Positions 46,225 through 56,079 of a DNA stretch of 64,000 nt are shown in pieces. The DNA is taken from the NCBI GenBank assembly GCA_947476255.1, contig CANJPY010000001.1, positions 1-64,000 on the forward strand, in the 5' to 3' direction. The translations under genes and the position numbers were made by a program. The number at the start of each line of letters is the position of its first letter. Position 1 is the stretch's first letter. The stretch comes from Chthoniobacteraceae bacterium. Lineage in GTDB: Bacteria > Verrucomicrobiota > Verrucomicrobiia > Chthoniobacterales > Chthoniobacteraceae. A model generated the notes under the pieces. It was not told the DNA's origin, ran no database searches, and worked only from the letters and a program-made list of their open reading frames with translations.

Positions 46225-48345
46225 ATGGAAGAACATTTTTTAAAGTGGGCAGGTTGGAAATTCTCAGTAGCCCTGAGGCGTCTGTCGCGCAACAGTTTCC
46301 TTAATTTGCTCGGTCTTGTTGCCGCACTTGTTTCCGCTCCACAAAATCTCTTCAGCGCTGAGACTTCATTTCAAATTGCTGCGGCGCAGGATGAGATCGT
46401 TTTTCGCTGGAACCATTCCATGACAGGCGTGGTTACGATCCGTGAATATCCCCTGGCGGAAGCTCTGGGGGGCGATGGCTCCGTGGTATGGTCGGGCTTG
46501 GACGCAAACAAAGAGGCACGCGTGGCACGCTTTCACGACGGAGCAGATCGTATTTTTTCAAAGTATCAGATCACCTCAGATGCTTCGCCCAGTGCAGCAA
46601 ACGAACCGCAATTTGTAACCGACTTCAGCGCGCTGCCCAGGCGCACCCGGCCCCCGGAACGTTCGCGCTCAAAGAAGGGAATAGCCTGTTTGTTAGATCC
46701 TGCTGACGGTGTGGATCTCGGCTTCGCCCAAGCCAATCAGAACATCGATATCGCTGCCCTGTTGGACCTTCAAAACTCGTCCCCACAGACGAGTTTCGAG
46801 TATCAAGGCCGCCGTATCGGTCTTCACTCGGGCGCCGTGCAGCACTTGGACAAGGCACTGCGAGAGGCTTTCCAGTCGGGCCTGCGAGTCACTGGCATCC
46901 TGCTGAATAACGTTTCCAAACGGACGCCCCCGAACAGTCCATTGGTGCATCCTTTCACAAATCCGCTGCTTGTTCCGATAGGCCCTTCAGCTTTTAATAC
47001 GGCGACGGCGGAAGGCGTTTTTTATTACCGGGCAGTTCTTTCCTGGTTGCTGGAGCGTTACACGCGCGAGGATGCTCAATTTGGTCAATTGGCGGGCCTC
47101 GTCATTGGCAATGAAATGCAAAGCCATTGGTCCTGGTATCACTTGGGCTTGGTTGAGCCTGCCGTAGTTATCAAGGAATACAGCGCGGCCCTTCGTATCG
47201 CAGATTTGGTGACACGCAGCGCGCATTGGGATTTTCCACTTTATATTTCCTTGGACCATCACTGGAGAGCACCTGCATCTGAGGAATCAGGCAAAGGCTT
47301 TAGCGCCGTCGAGGCGCTCGAAGGCATCAATGAGATTGTAAAAAGCGGCGGCGACTTCCCTTGGAATGTCGCATTCCATCCGTATCCCGAGAACCTGATG
47401 GACCCCCAGTTTTGGATGGATCGCTCTGCACCCTTCCGCTTTGACGCACCCAAAATAACCTTCCACAACTTGGAGGTTTTACCGGCTTTTCTCAAACAAC
47501 CGCGCTTTCTTGCGCAGGGGCGCGTCCGCAGAATAGCACTCACAGAGCAGGGATTCCATTGCCCAAAAGGCGGGAGGGGGGAGGAATTACAAGCGGCCGC
47601 GTATGCCCTTGCATGGAAGAAAATTCAGGCTTTGCCGGAGATTGAAGCATTCCTTTACCACCGGCATGTGGATCATCCCCACGAGTACGGTTTGTCGTGT
47701 GGGATTCGGGAGCATGACGGCAGTTCAAACGTCCTTGGGGTGGGGCGAAAACGAAAAATCTGGGAGGTTGTGCGCGGGGCAGGATCCCCTGAAGAAGACG
47801 CTGTGTTTGCTTTCGCGCTTCCTATGGTGGGCCGGACGGATTGGGAGAACGTCGTGCGCTTGGAGTTCGATCCTCCACGCGACCTCAAACCAGCAGCCTC
47901 TAAAGTCATTTATGACTTCGCATTACATCTAAAGAAGGCGCGTGCTGAGAATATTCAGGCCCTTGAAAAACAAAAGATAGGTCCACCTGAGGAAGTGCAG
48001 GAGACCGCCATTTTGGAACACCCAAAAGCCCGAGGGCGCGGGCTCCTCTCGTTTACCGTCGAGATTCCCGCGCATGGTCACGGGGACAAAGAGTACCCCG
48101 TTTTAAAGTTCGACGCACTTCTGAATAACAAAAACAGCTTTGGAGCAGGGTTTTATGTAAGCATCGCCGGCCGCGATGTTTTCTCAAAGGTCCTCCGAGG
48201 CGAAGAGCGTGTGCCTCAGGTCATCGATTTAAGGCAGTGGCAGGGGCAGGTCGTTGACGTCGTGTTCGGGGTGGATGCGAATGGTGATCCGGCTTACGAC
48301 TGGGCAGTATGGGTATCCCCGACTTTGCAGTTCCAAGCGCTATAG
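46225..48345 (+). CDS. DUF5722 glycoside-hydrolase-like protein
   Basis: From ATG 46225, 706 residues with a signal-like segment near 20-46. The central part looks like DUF5722, a barrel-type family of probable glycosidases. Glu297 in the GNEMQ segment and Glu441 in ALTEQGF are placed like the acid/base and nucleophile of clan GH-A enzymes. The YHRHVDHPHEYGLSCG segment (read in two parts) is typical of the family. A C-terminal region of about 150 residues looks like a beta-sandwich. The frame extends upstream to 45820 but overlaps the SUMF1 gene. Substrate unknown; the catalytic assignment is inference. Confidence 0.75.
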   Translation: MEEHFLKWAGWKFSVALRRLSRNSFLNLLGLVAALVSAPQNLFSAETSFQIAAAQDEIVFRWNHSMTGVVTIREYPLAEALGGDGSVVWSGLDANKEARVARFHDGADRIFSKYQITSDASPSAANEPQFVTDFSALPRRTRPPERSRSKKGIACLLDPADGVDLGFAQANQNIDIAALLDLQNSSPQTSFEYQGRRIGLHSGAVQHLDKALREAFQSGLRVTGILLNNVSKRTPPNSPLVHPFTNPLLVPIGPSAFNTATAEGVFYYRAVLSWLLERYTREDAQFGQLAGLVIGNEMQSHWSWYHLGLVEPAVVIKEYSAALRIADLVTRSAHWDFPLYISLDHHWRAPASEESGKGFSAVEALEGINEIVKSGGDFPWNVAFHPYPENLMDPQFWMDRSAPFRFDAPKITFHNLEVLPAFLKQPRFLAQGRVRRIALTEQGFHCPKGGRGEELQAAAYALAWKKIQALPEIEAFLYHRHVDHPHEYGLSCGIREHDGSSNVLGVGRKRKIWEVVRGAGSPEEDAVFAFALPMVGRTDWENVVRLEFDPPRDLKPAASKVIYDFALHLKKARAENIQALEKQKIGPPEEVQETAILEHPKARGRGLLSFTVEIPAHGHGDKEYPVLKFDALLNNKNSFGAGFYVSIAGRDVFSKVLRGEERVPQVIDLRQWQGQVVDVVFGVDANGDPAYDWAVWVSPTLQFQAL

Positions 48346-48631
48346 GGCTTCCTTCCTCCTTTTGACTGGGGGAGGCGTCCCTCCAATTTCTTCGCAGTGA
48401 CTCCATCGCCGCTCTTTCGGAGATACGTCATGGTTCAGGTGAACGCGGCCACACAAAACGGAGCACCCCGTTAATTTATCTTAAAAAGGGATCGCGGCTT
48501 TTGAAGGCGGCTTCTCACAGTGTGCTGCGGAGCGCAGCTCCCTTGGCCTCTGATTTGTCAGCGATGCCGTGCAGTCTTATTAATTTTGCAAATAAATTAC
48601 CGGATATTTACTCTACTAGGTAGCCATCCAA
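48346..48631. other. Intergenic region before the second DUF1592 gene
   Basis: About 286 bases without a gene. A weak GGAGG/CCTCC hairpin lies at about 48371-48384, just after the DUF5722 stop, and a promoter-like pair of boxes lies near the downstream end. Confidence 0.5.
48555..48583 (+). promoter_or_regulatory. Sigma-70-like promoter before DUF1592 module 2
   Basis: TTGTCA at 48555-48560 and TATTAA at 48578-48583 are separated by 17 bases. Five of six and four of six consensus positions match. The ATG of the DUF1592 gene is 48 bases downstream of the -10 box. Confidence 0.45.
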
Positions 48632-51052
48632 ATGCGCCTCCATCTCGTTTCCTCCATTTTCACCGCCCTCTTGCTTGCCGCTCCGTCTTTTTCGCGCGCG
48701 GAGGGGGTAGCCGGTGCCCTCGTCCAAGGGCTAGAGCCCTATCTCGAGGCCCACTGCAATAAGTGCCATGACGCCAAGGTGCAAAAGGGAGATTTCCGCC
48801 TTGATACGCTTTCCCGCAAGATCGGCTTTGAGAACACCCCTCAGTGGCTGGAAGTGATGGAGCGAATCAATTCGGGTGAAATGCCGCCCGAGAAGGAAAA
48901 GGCAAGGCCAGACCCCGCAAAAAGTGCTGCTTTCGTGGAACTTATAGCATCGCGTATGAAGGATGGCGAGGCCGCGCGCATGGCCTCCCGGGGGTTGGTT
49001 TCCTATAACCGCCTCACGCGGGATGAATACGTGAACACGGTGCGCGACCTGCTCGGGGTGCAATACGACGCCAAAGACCCCGGCGCCTTTTTGGAAGACC
49101 CTGAATGGAAAGGCTTTGAACGTATCGGCTCCGTCCTGACGCTTTCCCCCTCCAACATCGAAAAATACCTGTCCGCGGCTGAAACAATCTTGGCCGAGGC
49201 GTATCCGGATAAAAAGGCTCCTCTCTATGAGGGTACCAAACGGGCGATTTTGGAAAATCAGGTTTCGGAAAAATACCGCGAAAACCTGCGGGAACGCGGT
49301 TTGCTCGACAAGGTGCGGTTTGAAATGTGGCCTGGAGACAATTTCCGCTACACCACTTTACAGGAACCGCTGCCTGAGTCGGGCGTTTATGAAATCAGCT
49401 ACACGTTGAGCGGGCTCAAGCCAGAGAAAGGGCTGCCCCCACGGATTAAAGTCTACGAGGAGAAGCTCGACCGCGTTCTGCACGAACAAGACGTTGTTGC
49501 CCCTGAAGACAAGCCAGTCACAATCACGTTCCGTGCGCATCTGCAAAAAGGGCGCCCAAGCATCCACGTCTACAATGATGTCCCAGGCCCCTCTACCCTC
49601 CCGCGGTCTGGACGCCATGGCGACGAGCCTTTCCTGAGCCTCAAAGATGGGCGCATTCCTTGGCAGATGAAGCTCACAGACGAGCAGGGCCGCGCCCGTT
49701 ACCCCTTTCTAATCATCGACTCCATCTCGTGGAAAGGACCCATCATCACTGATGAAGAGTTGCAACGGCGTGCCGAATATTTTCCTGCAGAAGAAGGTAA
49801 CCTCCAACAGGTACGCCAGAGCCTCGGGATTTTTGCCAGGCGCGCCTTTAGGCGGCCGGTTTCGGAGCAGGAGCTGGATGGTTTCGTGTCGATCGTGAAG
49901 GCGGAGATGGAGGTGAAAGAAAAGTTCCGCGACGCAATGAAGGCTGGGATGCTTTCGATTCTGTGCTCCAAGAGCTTCCTGTTTCTCACCGAAGGCGATA
50001 CGGCGGCGCTGCGTCACACACTCAACGATTGGGAGCTCGCCTCGCGTCTTTCCTATCTTCTTTGGAGTACCATGCCAGACGAACAACTCCTTGGCTTGGC
50101 TGAAAAAGGCGTGCTGCGCGAACGCGGAGAGTTGCGCAAGCAGGTGGCGCGCATGCTCGCAGATCCCCGCTCAGAAGGCTTTACCGACGCTTTCGCATCG
50201 CAGTGGCTGCGGTTGCGCAAGGTCGGCATGTTCCAGCCCGACAAGAAACTCTACCCAGACTACAGCAAACATCTGGAGTCCAGCATGGTGGGAGAATCCA
50301 AAGCCTTCTTCCGCGAAGTGCTCACCCAGAATCTTTCGCTGCGCGAGTTCCTGAATTCCGACTGGACCATGCTGAACTCGCGCCTCGTCCAATTTTACGG
50401 ATTGGACAAGCCCGAGATCAACAGCGACAAATTCGAACGTGTTTCTCTTCCGGCGGACAGCAAACGTGGCGGCCTTCTGACGCAGGCAGCCATTCTCTCG
50501 CTCACGTCTGACGGCATGCGCCAGCGGCCTGTGCATCGCGGCGTCTGGCTCTCAGAAGCGATCTTTGGGAAGACACCCCCGCCCCCACCTGCGAACGTAG
50601 AGCCGATCGCCCCGAATCCGGTGACCGAACCAAAAGCCACCTTGCGCATGAAGCTCGAGGCGCACAACCACGACGCCAGTTGCGCCGCGTGCCACGCCAA
50701 AATCGATCCGCTTGGCATCGCCTTTGAAAACTACGACGCTATCGGACGCTGGCGAACAGAAGAGGTGACGAGCGGCACTGGAGAGAACCCCAAGGTGAAT
50801 CCTGCGGGAGTGCTTCCCGATGGACGCAAGTATGAAACGCCCGAGGATTTTAAGAAGCTACTTTTGGCCGATATGGATGCCTTCAACTCAACGTTTATCG
50901 AAAAGTTGGCGACCTTCGGCCTGCGCCGCAGCATGTCCTTCGACGACCGCGAACAACTCAAAACAATCGCGCTGGTCTCCAAACAGAAAGACTACCGACT
51001 CAAAGAGATTCTCGAGGCTTTCATCTGTTCGGATCTTTTCCAACAGCGCTGA
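48632..51052 (+). CDS. DUF1592/DUF1588/DUF1585 cytochrome-c-type protein (module 2)
   Basis: An 806-residue exported protein. Signal peptide to about residue 23; a CNKCH haem motif at 42-46; a DUF1587-type segment (YNRLTRDEYVNTVRDLL) near 128-144; a beta-rich middle; DUF1592, DUF1588 with CAACH, and DUF1585. Unlike the protein at 2912-5320 it has no PA14 domain. It belongs to the planctomycete/verrucomicrobial secreted cytochrome family that is always paired with DUF1552 proteins; biochemical role unknown. The ATG at 48632 has no Shine-Dalgarno. The DUF1552 gene follows after 75 bases. Confidence 0.88.
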   Translation: MRLHLVSSIFTALLLAAPSFSRAEGVAGALVQGLEPYLEAHCNKCHDAKVQKGDFRLDTLSRKIGFENTPQWLEVMERINSGEMPPEKEKARPDPAKSAAFVELIASRMKDGEAARMASRGLVSYNRLTRDEYVNTVRDLLGVQYDAKDPGAFLEDPEWKGFERIGSVLTLSPSNIEKYLSAAETILAEAYPDKKAPLYEGTKRAILENQVSEKYRENLRERGLLDKVRFEMWPGDNFRYTTLQEPLPESGVYEISYTLSGLKPEKGLPPRIKVYEEKLDRVLHEQDVVAPEDKPVTITFRAHLQKGRPSIHVYNDVPGPSTLPRSGRHGDEPFLSLKDGRIPWQMKLTDEQGRARYPFLIIDSISWKGPIITDEELQRRAEYFPAEEGNLQQVRQSLGIFARRAFRRPVSEQELDGFVSIVKAEMEVKEKFRDAMKAGMLSILCSKSFLFLTEGDTAALRHTLNDWELASRLSYLLWSTMPDEQLLGLAEKGVLRERGELRKQVARMLADPRSEGFTDAFASQWLRLRKVGMFQPDKKLYPDYSKHLESSMVGESKAFFREVLTQNLSLREFLNSDWTMLNSRLVQFYGLDKPEINSDKFERVSLPADSKRGGLLTQAAILSLTSDGMRQRPVHRGVWLSEAIFGKTPPPPPANVEPIAPNPVTEPKATLRMKLEAHNHDASCAACHAKIDPLGIAFENYDAIGRWRTEEVTSGTGENPKVNPAGVLPDGRKYETPEDFKKLLLADMDAFNSTFIEKLATFGLRRSMSFDDREQLKTIALVSKQKDYRLKEILEAFICSDLFQQR

Positions 51053-51127
51053 GGGCCAAACCACTCCCGCTTCCGTTTCAGCAGACCCTTTACTAGTTGC
51101 AGCCTCACCCCAAAACAACGTCCCTCT

Positions 51128-52489
51128 ATGAGCAATATTAACATGAATCGCTGGCAAATCAGTCGCCGCCAAATGCTTCGCGGCATAGGCGCGACCATCG
51201 CACTGCCACTGCTCGACTGCATGGCGGCACTTCCGGCGCCTTCCAAGCCAAAACGCAGCGTTTTCTTATACATCCCCAACGGCGTAAACACGCTCACGTG
51301 GCAGATTGAAAAAGCGGGCGCAGACTACGAGTTCACGACACCGTTAAAGTCCCTGGAAAAGCACCGCGCTGACGTCACGCCCATCAGTGGCTTGCATCAT
51401 CCCATGGTCATCGGTAAGAACCACAACTGCGAAAAAGTATGGCTCACCGGCGCTAATGTTCCGGGGGATGGAGGGGCCTTCCGCAATACGGTTTCAGCGG
51501 ACCAAGTCATCGCGGAGGCACAGGGTGCCGCGACACGTTTTTCCTCGCTAGAACTGGCGGTGGAAGGAACTTCCCTAGCATGGTCCAAAGATGGAATCCA
51601 AATTCCGGCAGAACGAAACACCCAGCAGATTTTCAACATGCTTTTTGGTGTGGAAAAGGACAGCAAGGAGACCATCCGCCGCCGCCTGAGCCGACGCGGC
51701 AGTATTCTCGACATTGTCTCTGAAGACGCAAAACGCGTGAACCAGAAACTCGGCAGTGAAGACCGCTCCAAGCTGGATGAATACCTCACAGCCGTGCGCC
51801 AAGTCGAAGAACGCACCCGCAGGGCGGACGAATGGCTGAACGTTGCCAAGCCAAAGCTCGAAGGGGATGCCGCTACAAAACTCCAGCGGAAGCTCACCAT
51901 GGCCGAGGCGGGCGAGTACTACCGTCTGTTTTATGAACTGATGGCGATGGCTTTGCGCACGGATTCTACGCGTGTCATCACCTGCGGCATCGGCGGCGAG
52001 GGCAGCCACAGCGGCATTCCGGAGATAGGGATTCTGCAAACCCGCCATGGTCTCTCGCACCACAACGGCGATCCCGAACAACTGCGGCGCCTCACTCAAA
52101 CGGACACCTTTTTGGTGGAGCAATTCAGCTATTTCCTCGATCTGCTCAAGGCCCAACGTGAGGAAGGCGGCACGCTGCTCGACACCACGCAGGTGCTGTG
52201 GGGTAGCGGCATGGCCTATGGTCACAGCCATGGCAACGCAAACCTCCCAACACTCCTCGCAGGAGGCAAGGCGCTCGGATACAAACACGGCACGCACGTG
52301 GACTTTAATCTCCCGAAAATCGGCAGCTACAACGTCGCAGAGGCGACAGCCCATTACAGAATTTGTTCGCGCCCCTTGGACGAAAATGCGCGTCTGAGTA
52401 ATCTGCTCCTCACCATGGTGCAGCGCGCTGGAGTTGAGACACCGAAGTTCCAAGACAGTCTGGGGCCCATCTCTCAAATCGTCGCCTAG
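51128..52489 (+). CDS. DUF1552 exported protein (module 2)
   Basis: A 453-residue protein with a twin-arginine signal ([10 protein letters not shown] near residues 13-22, then hydrophobic). The DUF1552 body is the same type as the protein at 1556-2869, with the conserved [18 protein letters not shown] and [16 protein letters not shown] segments (the last near 357-372). The His-rich segments suggest metal binding. It is the second gene of the DUF1592-DUF1552 pair, and a terminator follows the gene. Confidence 0.9.
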   Translation: MSNINMNRWQISRRQMLRGIGATIALPLLDCMAALPAPSKPKRSVFLYIPNGVNTLTWQIEKAGADYEFTTPLKSLEKHRADVTPISGLHHPMVIGKNHNCEKVWLTGANVPGDGGAFRNTVSADQVIAEAQGAATRFSSLELAVEGTSLAWSKDGIQIPAERNTQQIFNMLFGVEKDSKETIRRRLSRRGSILDIVSEDAKRVNQKLGSEDRSKLDEYLTAVRQVEERTRRADEWLNVAKPKLEGDAATKLQRKLTMAEAGEYYRLFYELMAMALRTDSTRVITCGIGGEGSHSGIPEIGILQTRHGLSHHNGDPEQLRRLTQTDTFLVEQFSYFLDLLKAQREEGGTLLDTTQVLWGSGMAYGHSHGNANLPTLLAGGKALGYKHGTHVDFNLPKIGSYNVAEATAHYRICSRPLDENARLSNLLLTMVQRAGVETPKFQDSLGPISQIVA

Positions 52490-52516
52490 GTCCTGCTTAG
52501 GCCGATTGCAGCAGCG

Positions 52517-52543
52517 GGAGGCCGGACGATAACGGCCTCCTTT
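52517..52543 (+). terminator. Rho-independent terminator after DUF1552
   Basis: Perfect 8 bp stem GGAGGCCG/CGGCCTCC with an 8-base loop followed by TTT, 27 bases after the stop. Confidence 0.75.
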
Positions 52544-52619
52544 CGCCTCGCTTTTCTGCCTGTTCCCGCCGGGCCTGTCCCGCGCCTCCCCGCTTCGTAC
52601 CGATTTTCACCCTTGTTCC

Positions 52620-53882
52620 ATGCGTCTTTTCCTCTGCCTGTTTCTCGCAGTTTCCAGCGTCTCTGCTGATACACCCGTGCGCTTTCGCACCGACGCCGAT
52701 CCCGCACCGAAACCCGGTGCAAAGCCCGGTGCAAAGCCCGGCGCGAAACCCGGAGGCAAGGCGGATCCCAAAGATCCCGATCGCCCGCCTGAATGGTTCT
52801 TGTTGGAAAATGGACAGTTTCCACCCGAAGGCTCGGCGCACGCTATTCCCGGAGAACTGATATACAGCGACCCCTTGGAGCGACGCTTTCAAATCCGAGT
52901 GGACCGTAATGACAGTCAGGACCGTGGCGTCTGGGATCTGCCCCTCGACGGCACCATGCTGCCGTACGGCTCTATTTATTACCATGGCGCACCAGCCGCG
53001 TTGCAAGACATCCCCCTAGGTACGCATCTGCACGGCCAGTTCTACCTCAAGGATCCCAAAGAGAAAACACTGGTCGCGCGAGTAGGATACAATAACCGCC
53101 GCACGCCGGAATTTGAGTTCCAGCGGTGCTTCCGACTCGAAGACGACTTCTCGGCAAACGCGCGGCAAAAACAGCTCTGGAAAATCGAAACGGTTGATTT
53201 GGAGAAGATGAAACTGACGGCTGTGCTTGAAAAGGAGGGCAAGGCCGTTGGGAGCGCGAAAACCTTTGATCTCATGGGTGGAACAACGGTGCTGCGCGAG
53301 TCTGGCTTTGCAGATCTCAACGCGCTTGCACCCGGGCAAAATGTCCAAATGAACCTCACGTGGGTCACGCTCTACGGCCCGGGCCGCGTCTCTACGGTTT
53401 GGATCGATGAACCCAGTCGAAAGCTGGCCACGGAACGCCAACGGGCGCGCCATTTGGACTATATCCGCCAACGCGGCCTGCCCGGTTGGGTGAGCAGCGT
53501 CGACGACGAACCGCAGCATGTCACCATTACGTTTTTCGGGGGGATGGATCCTGTGCTGCTCGATGAAATTGGCGCGCCCACACCCACCAACGCTCCGCCC
53601 CCGGCTCCGGTTCCAGCGGGCTCACCCCCGCCGCCTCCCGTGCCACGCTGCGCCCTAGCCGTGGCGAAAGACTCCCTGAACATGTACGACCCAGTGAACG
53701 ATCGCAAAAGCGGTGACATTCTTGAAGTCCTCAAGGTACCCGTGGAGTCGGGCAGTGCCGGCGTGCAGATCAAGTTGAAGATGGACATGATGCTCGAAGG
53801 CTACCGGCCGAAACGTGTGGTCCGGTTCTATCCGGCGACGTGGAAGGTCATCGCGCTGCCCAAAGAAGAACAGGGTTTTTAG
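52620..53882 (+). CDS. Exported protein of unknown function with KPGA repeats
   Basis: A 420-residue protein: signal peptide to about residue 16, then a short low-complexity region with GAKP repeats (12-base DNA units near 52712-52760), a beta-rich domain of about 250 residues, a Pro-rich spacer near 325-345 and a last beta-rich domain of about 75 residues. I do not recognise a family. It follows the DUF1592/DUF1552 pair on the same strand, after a terminator, so it is probably a separate unit. Possibly a lineage-specific envelope protein. Confidence 0.75.
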   Translation: MRLFLCLFLAVSSVSADTPVRFRTDADPAPKPGAKPGAKPGAKPGGKADPKDPDRPPEWFLLENGQFPPEGSAHAIPGELIYSDPLERRFQIRVDRNDSQDRGVWDLPLDGTMLPYGSIYYHGAPAALQDIPLGTHLHGQFYLKDPKEKTLVARVGYNNRRTPEFEFQRCFRLEDDFSANARQKQLWKIETVDLEKMKLTAVLEKEGKAVGSAKTFDLMGGTTVLRESGFADLNALAPGQNVQMNLTWVTLYGPGRVSTVWIDEPSRKLATERQRARHLDYIRQRGLPGWVSSVDDEPQHVTITFFGGMDPVLLDEIGAPTPTNAPPPAPVPAGSPPPPPVPRCALAVAKDSLNMYDPVNDRKSGDILEVLKVPVESGSAGVQIKLKMDMMLEGYRPKRVVRFYPATWKVIALPKEEQGF

Positions 53883-53929
53883 CGACCCCTTTTTCCGCTC
53901 GGCAAGCGCTCCAATGACGCCGTGTGAAT

Positions 53930-54874
53930 TCAGCGTTCATTGGGAATGATCTGTGTATAAATCAACCGGTGGTCACTGGCTTTGCGCCATTGCGGGGACT
54001 GGCTGATATACGCCCTTCCTGTCGCAAGTTCGGGGCGCAAGGCTCGGTTCACCATCAGGTAATCAATGCGCGAGTAGACATCGGTAAAATAGCGGTAGTG
54101 TGTCCAGCGGTCTCCCGCGGCATCCTCGGCGGGAAGATCGGTGAGGCTGTTCAGCCCCCCGCGCATTCCAAGCACTCCACGCACGGAAGGCTCTTCCTTG
54201 GTTTCATTGAAGTCTCCATAAACAAGCAGGTTCACATTTGGGTTTTCACGGATGATCCCGTCCACAAGGGAACGCAAGGCAAGCGCCTCCATCCGGCGCA
54301 ACAGAGCTTCTCCAGCAGGTGAGGGCAATTTGCTCTTCAAGTGCACCCCAACCAATCTGAGAACGTATTGAGGGTTAATTTGAACGCTCACGTCCAGAAA
54401 ACCGCGCCTCACCAATTCTGGAACCCCATTGAGTTCAAACGAAACTTTGGGCAGGGACTGCCGCCTTGCAAATGGAAACCGGCTTAACAAAGCCACGTGC
54501 CGCTCGGGATCCGGACCATCGACATACTCGACATAGGGCAAGCGCGCACCGCGCTTTTCCAAGCGTACACGCAAATCCTCAAGCGCCTCGGGAGAGCCAA
54601 CTTCACAAAGCCCCAAGATGTCAGGGTGAACACCTGCGGCGACATCAGCCACGGCGTCTCTGGCACCCGTTGTTTTAATCCGGGTCCGCTCGGCACCCGT
54701 AAGAGTATAGTTTTCAATATTATATGAGGCAACAACGACCGGCGCCGATGCCTGAAGCTGGCCTGGCTCTGACGCAGCCAAAAGCCAAGAAGCCAGAATG
54801 AGGGCACAAAAAAGCCCGCCTTGAGGGGCGGGCTTTTTTTTACCGGCTGGACCGGAGTAACCAGAAGAATCCAT
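53930..54874 (-). CDS. Exported endonuclease/exonuclease/phosphatase-family protein
   Basis: The open frame gives 314 residues. A signal-like segment (LFCALILASWLLAASEP) lies at about 21-37. Family motifs follow: ASYNIENY near 49, LGLCEVGS with the metal-binding Glu, LVGVHLKSK, LLVYGDFNE and SDHRLI near the end. These enzymes cut phosphodiester or phosphate esters with a metal ion. The start is uncertain: the ATG at 54874 is just after tatA, but a strong terminator lies within its next 20 codons; GTG or ATG alternatives after the terminator are lacking, only TTG/ATT. Substrate could be DNA, RNA or a phospholipid. Confidence 0.82.
   Translation of the reverse strand: MDSSGYSGPAGKKKPAPQGGLFCALILASWLLAASEPGQLQASAPVVVASYNIENYTLTGAERTRIKTTGARDAVADVAAGVHPDILGLCEVGSPEALEDLRVRLEKRGARLPYVEYVDGPDPERHVALLSRFPFARRQSLPKVSFELNGVPELVRRGFLDVSVQINPQYVLRLVGVHLKSKLPSPAGEALLRRMEALALRSLVDGIIRENPNVNLLVYGDFNETKEEPSVRGVLGMRGGLNSLTDLPAEDAAGDRWTHYRYFTDVYSRIDYLMVNRALRPELATGRAYISQSPQWRKASDHRLIYTQIIPNER
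54809..54842 (-). terminator. Terminator after tatA, inside the EEP signal-peptide codons
   Basis: GCCCGCC/GGCGGGC 7 bp stem with A and T runs on both sides (six or seven T on either strand). It sits 81 bases after the tatA stop and within codons 12-23 of the downstream exported-protein frame. Confidence 0.85.
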
Positions 54875-54922
54875 GTGAAGACGCAGGACTCGAAGTCCGG
54901 GAGCTTCCTGACGCAGTGTGCT

Positions 54923-55336
54923 CTAAGCGTGAGGCTGGGAGCCAGTCACAGTCCCAGCCGTCACTGGAGCGGATGCGGGAACTGCTGGAGCGGGCGCTGT
55001 GGCTGCAGGAACCGGCTCGTAAGGAGCGGTCGCAGGCGGCACCGGTGCTGACGGCGCTGCCGGGCTGGCGGCCACAGCCGAAACCGGAGCGGCGGCGGCA
55101 GGCGCGGGCGGCAATCCGTGCTCAACGGGAGCGTGATAAACAGGGTTTTCCACGTGGGCAGCGCGATGGATTTCCGAGTTCATATCCTCTTTTGCTTTTG
55201 CAAATTCGCGCACAGCCTGACCCAACCCTTTGGCAAGTTCAGGTAGTTTCTTGGCGCCAAACATAATAAGCACAATCAGGAAGATAATGAGCATATCGGG
55301 TCCGGCTAGGTTGGGGAGGAGGGCAAGAGTGTTCAT
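54923..55336 (-). CDS. tatA: Sec-independent protein translocase TatA/TatE
   Basis: A 137-residue protein: N-terminal membrane helix at about 13-28 (DMLIIFLIVLIMFGAKK), the hinge FGAKKLPEL, the amphipathic helix to about residue 50, then a long Ala/Pro-rich tail. TatA forms the pore for folded twin-arginine proteins. The tail is longer than usual (TatA often 60-100 residues). No tatC or tatB in the window. The two DUF1552 proteins in this window are probable substrates. Confidence 0.93.
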   Translation of the reverse strand: MNTLALLPNLAGPDMLIIFLIVLIMFGAKKLPELAKGLGQAVREFAKAKEDMNSEIHRAAHVENPVYHAPVEHGLPPAPAAAAPVSAVAASPAAPSAPVPPATAPYEPVPAATAPAPAVPASAPVTAGTVTGSQPHA

Positions 55337-55501
55337 AGGTTACTTGGCTCTACAGTAGCACCGCAGAACTGTGGTTGCAACGCACGATCCTAACACGTCC
55401 CCTTCTCTTAGCAAGAGATTGAATCCATCGCTCCCGCTCTCTGAAAAAATCTCTCCTCCCTCTCCCAATGCCGGCGCACAGGCCGATCCATTCGGCCCAA
55501 A

Positions 55502-56044
55502 CTACGCATGGAATACTTTCTGAACAGGCAGATCGTGCTTCTCCAACGGAAGCGCCTCCAGCACTTGGAACGCAAAACACACACCCATACGCTTCGTCCC
55601 AGCTCCCGCTTCAGCCAGAACGCGGTCATAGTACCCGCCTCCCCGACCCAGACGCCGTCCCGCCAAAGTGAAGGCGAGTCCGGGCACCAAGAGCAAATCG
55701 ATCTCCCCCAAGGGCACGGGAATTCCCTCCTCGGGCTCGTATAACCGCCGCAACCCGTCTGTTTTGCTCGGCTGCAGGGTGCGCGGATCGGATACCTCGT
55801 GCCAAACAAGCCTGTCGCCAGCAATGCGCGGAAAGGTAAAGCGCCTGTGTTTTTCTGCCATCAGAGCGAGCAGATCCGGCTCCTCCGGCAGGGGACAAAA
55901 TAGACCCACCGTGCGGGAGGCCTCCCAAAAGCGGGCTTTTTGAAGCTGCTCGCAAATGGCTTCAGAGCGCGACTTTAAGCTGGCCGCTTCGATCCGTAAG
56001 CGGGCTCGCATCTCTCGGCGCAAGGGTTCTTTCAAGTCCTTCAT
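55502..56044 (-). CDS. 5-formyltetrahydrofolate cyclo-ligase
   Basis: From ATG 56044, 180 residues. The conserved LGRGGGYYDR motif near residue 130 binds ATP/substrate; the LVPGLAFTLAGRRLG lead-in and the IDLLLVPG strand agree. It converts 5-formyltetrahydrofolate to methenyltetrahydrofolate. The start is chosen because the longer frame (56107) overlaps the next gene. It lies 35 bases after the squalene/phytoene-synthase-like gene, likely in one operon. Confidence 0.92.
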   Translation of the reverse strand: MKDLKEPLRREMRARLRIEAASLKSRSEAICEQLQKARFWEASRTVGLFCPLPEEPDLLALMAEKHRRFTFPRIAGDRLVWHEVSDPRTLQPSKTDGLRRLYEPEEGIPVPLGEIDLLLVPGLAFTLAGRRLGRGGGYYDRVLAEAGAGTKRMGVCFAFQVLEALPLEKHDLPVQKVFHA

Positions 56045-56079
56045 CTGTTGAAAAGAAAATAACCAAAGCGCTCCAAACC

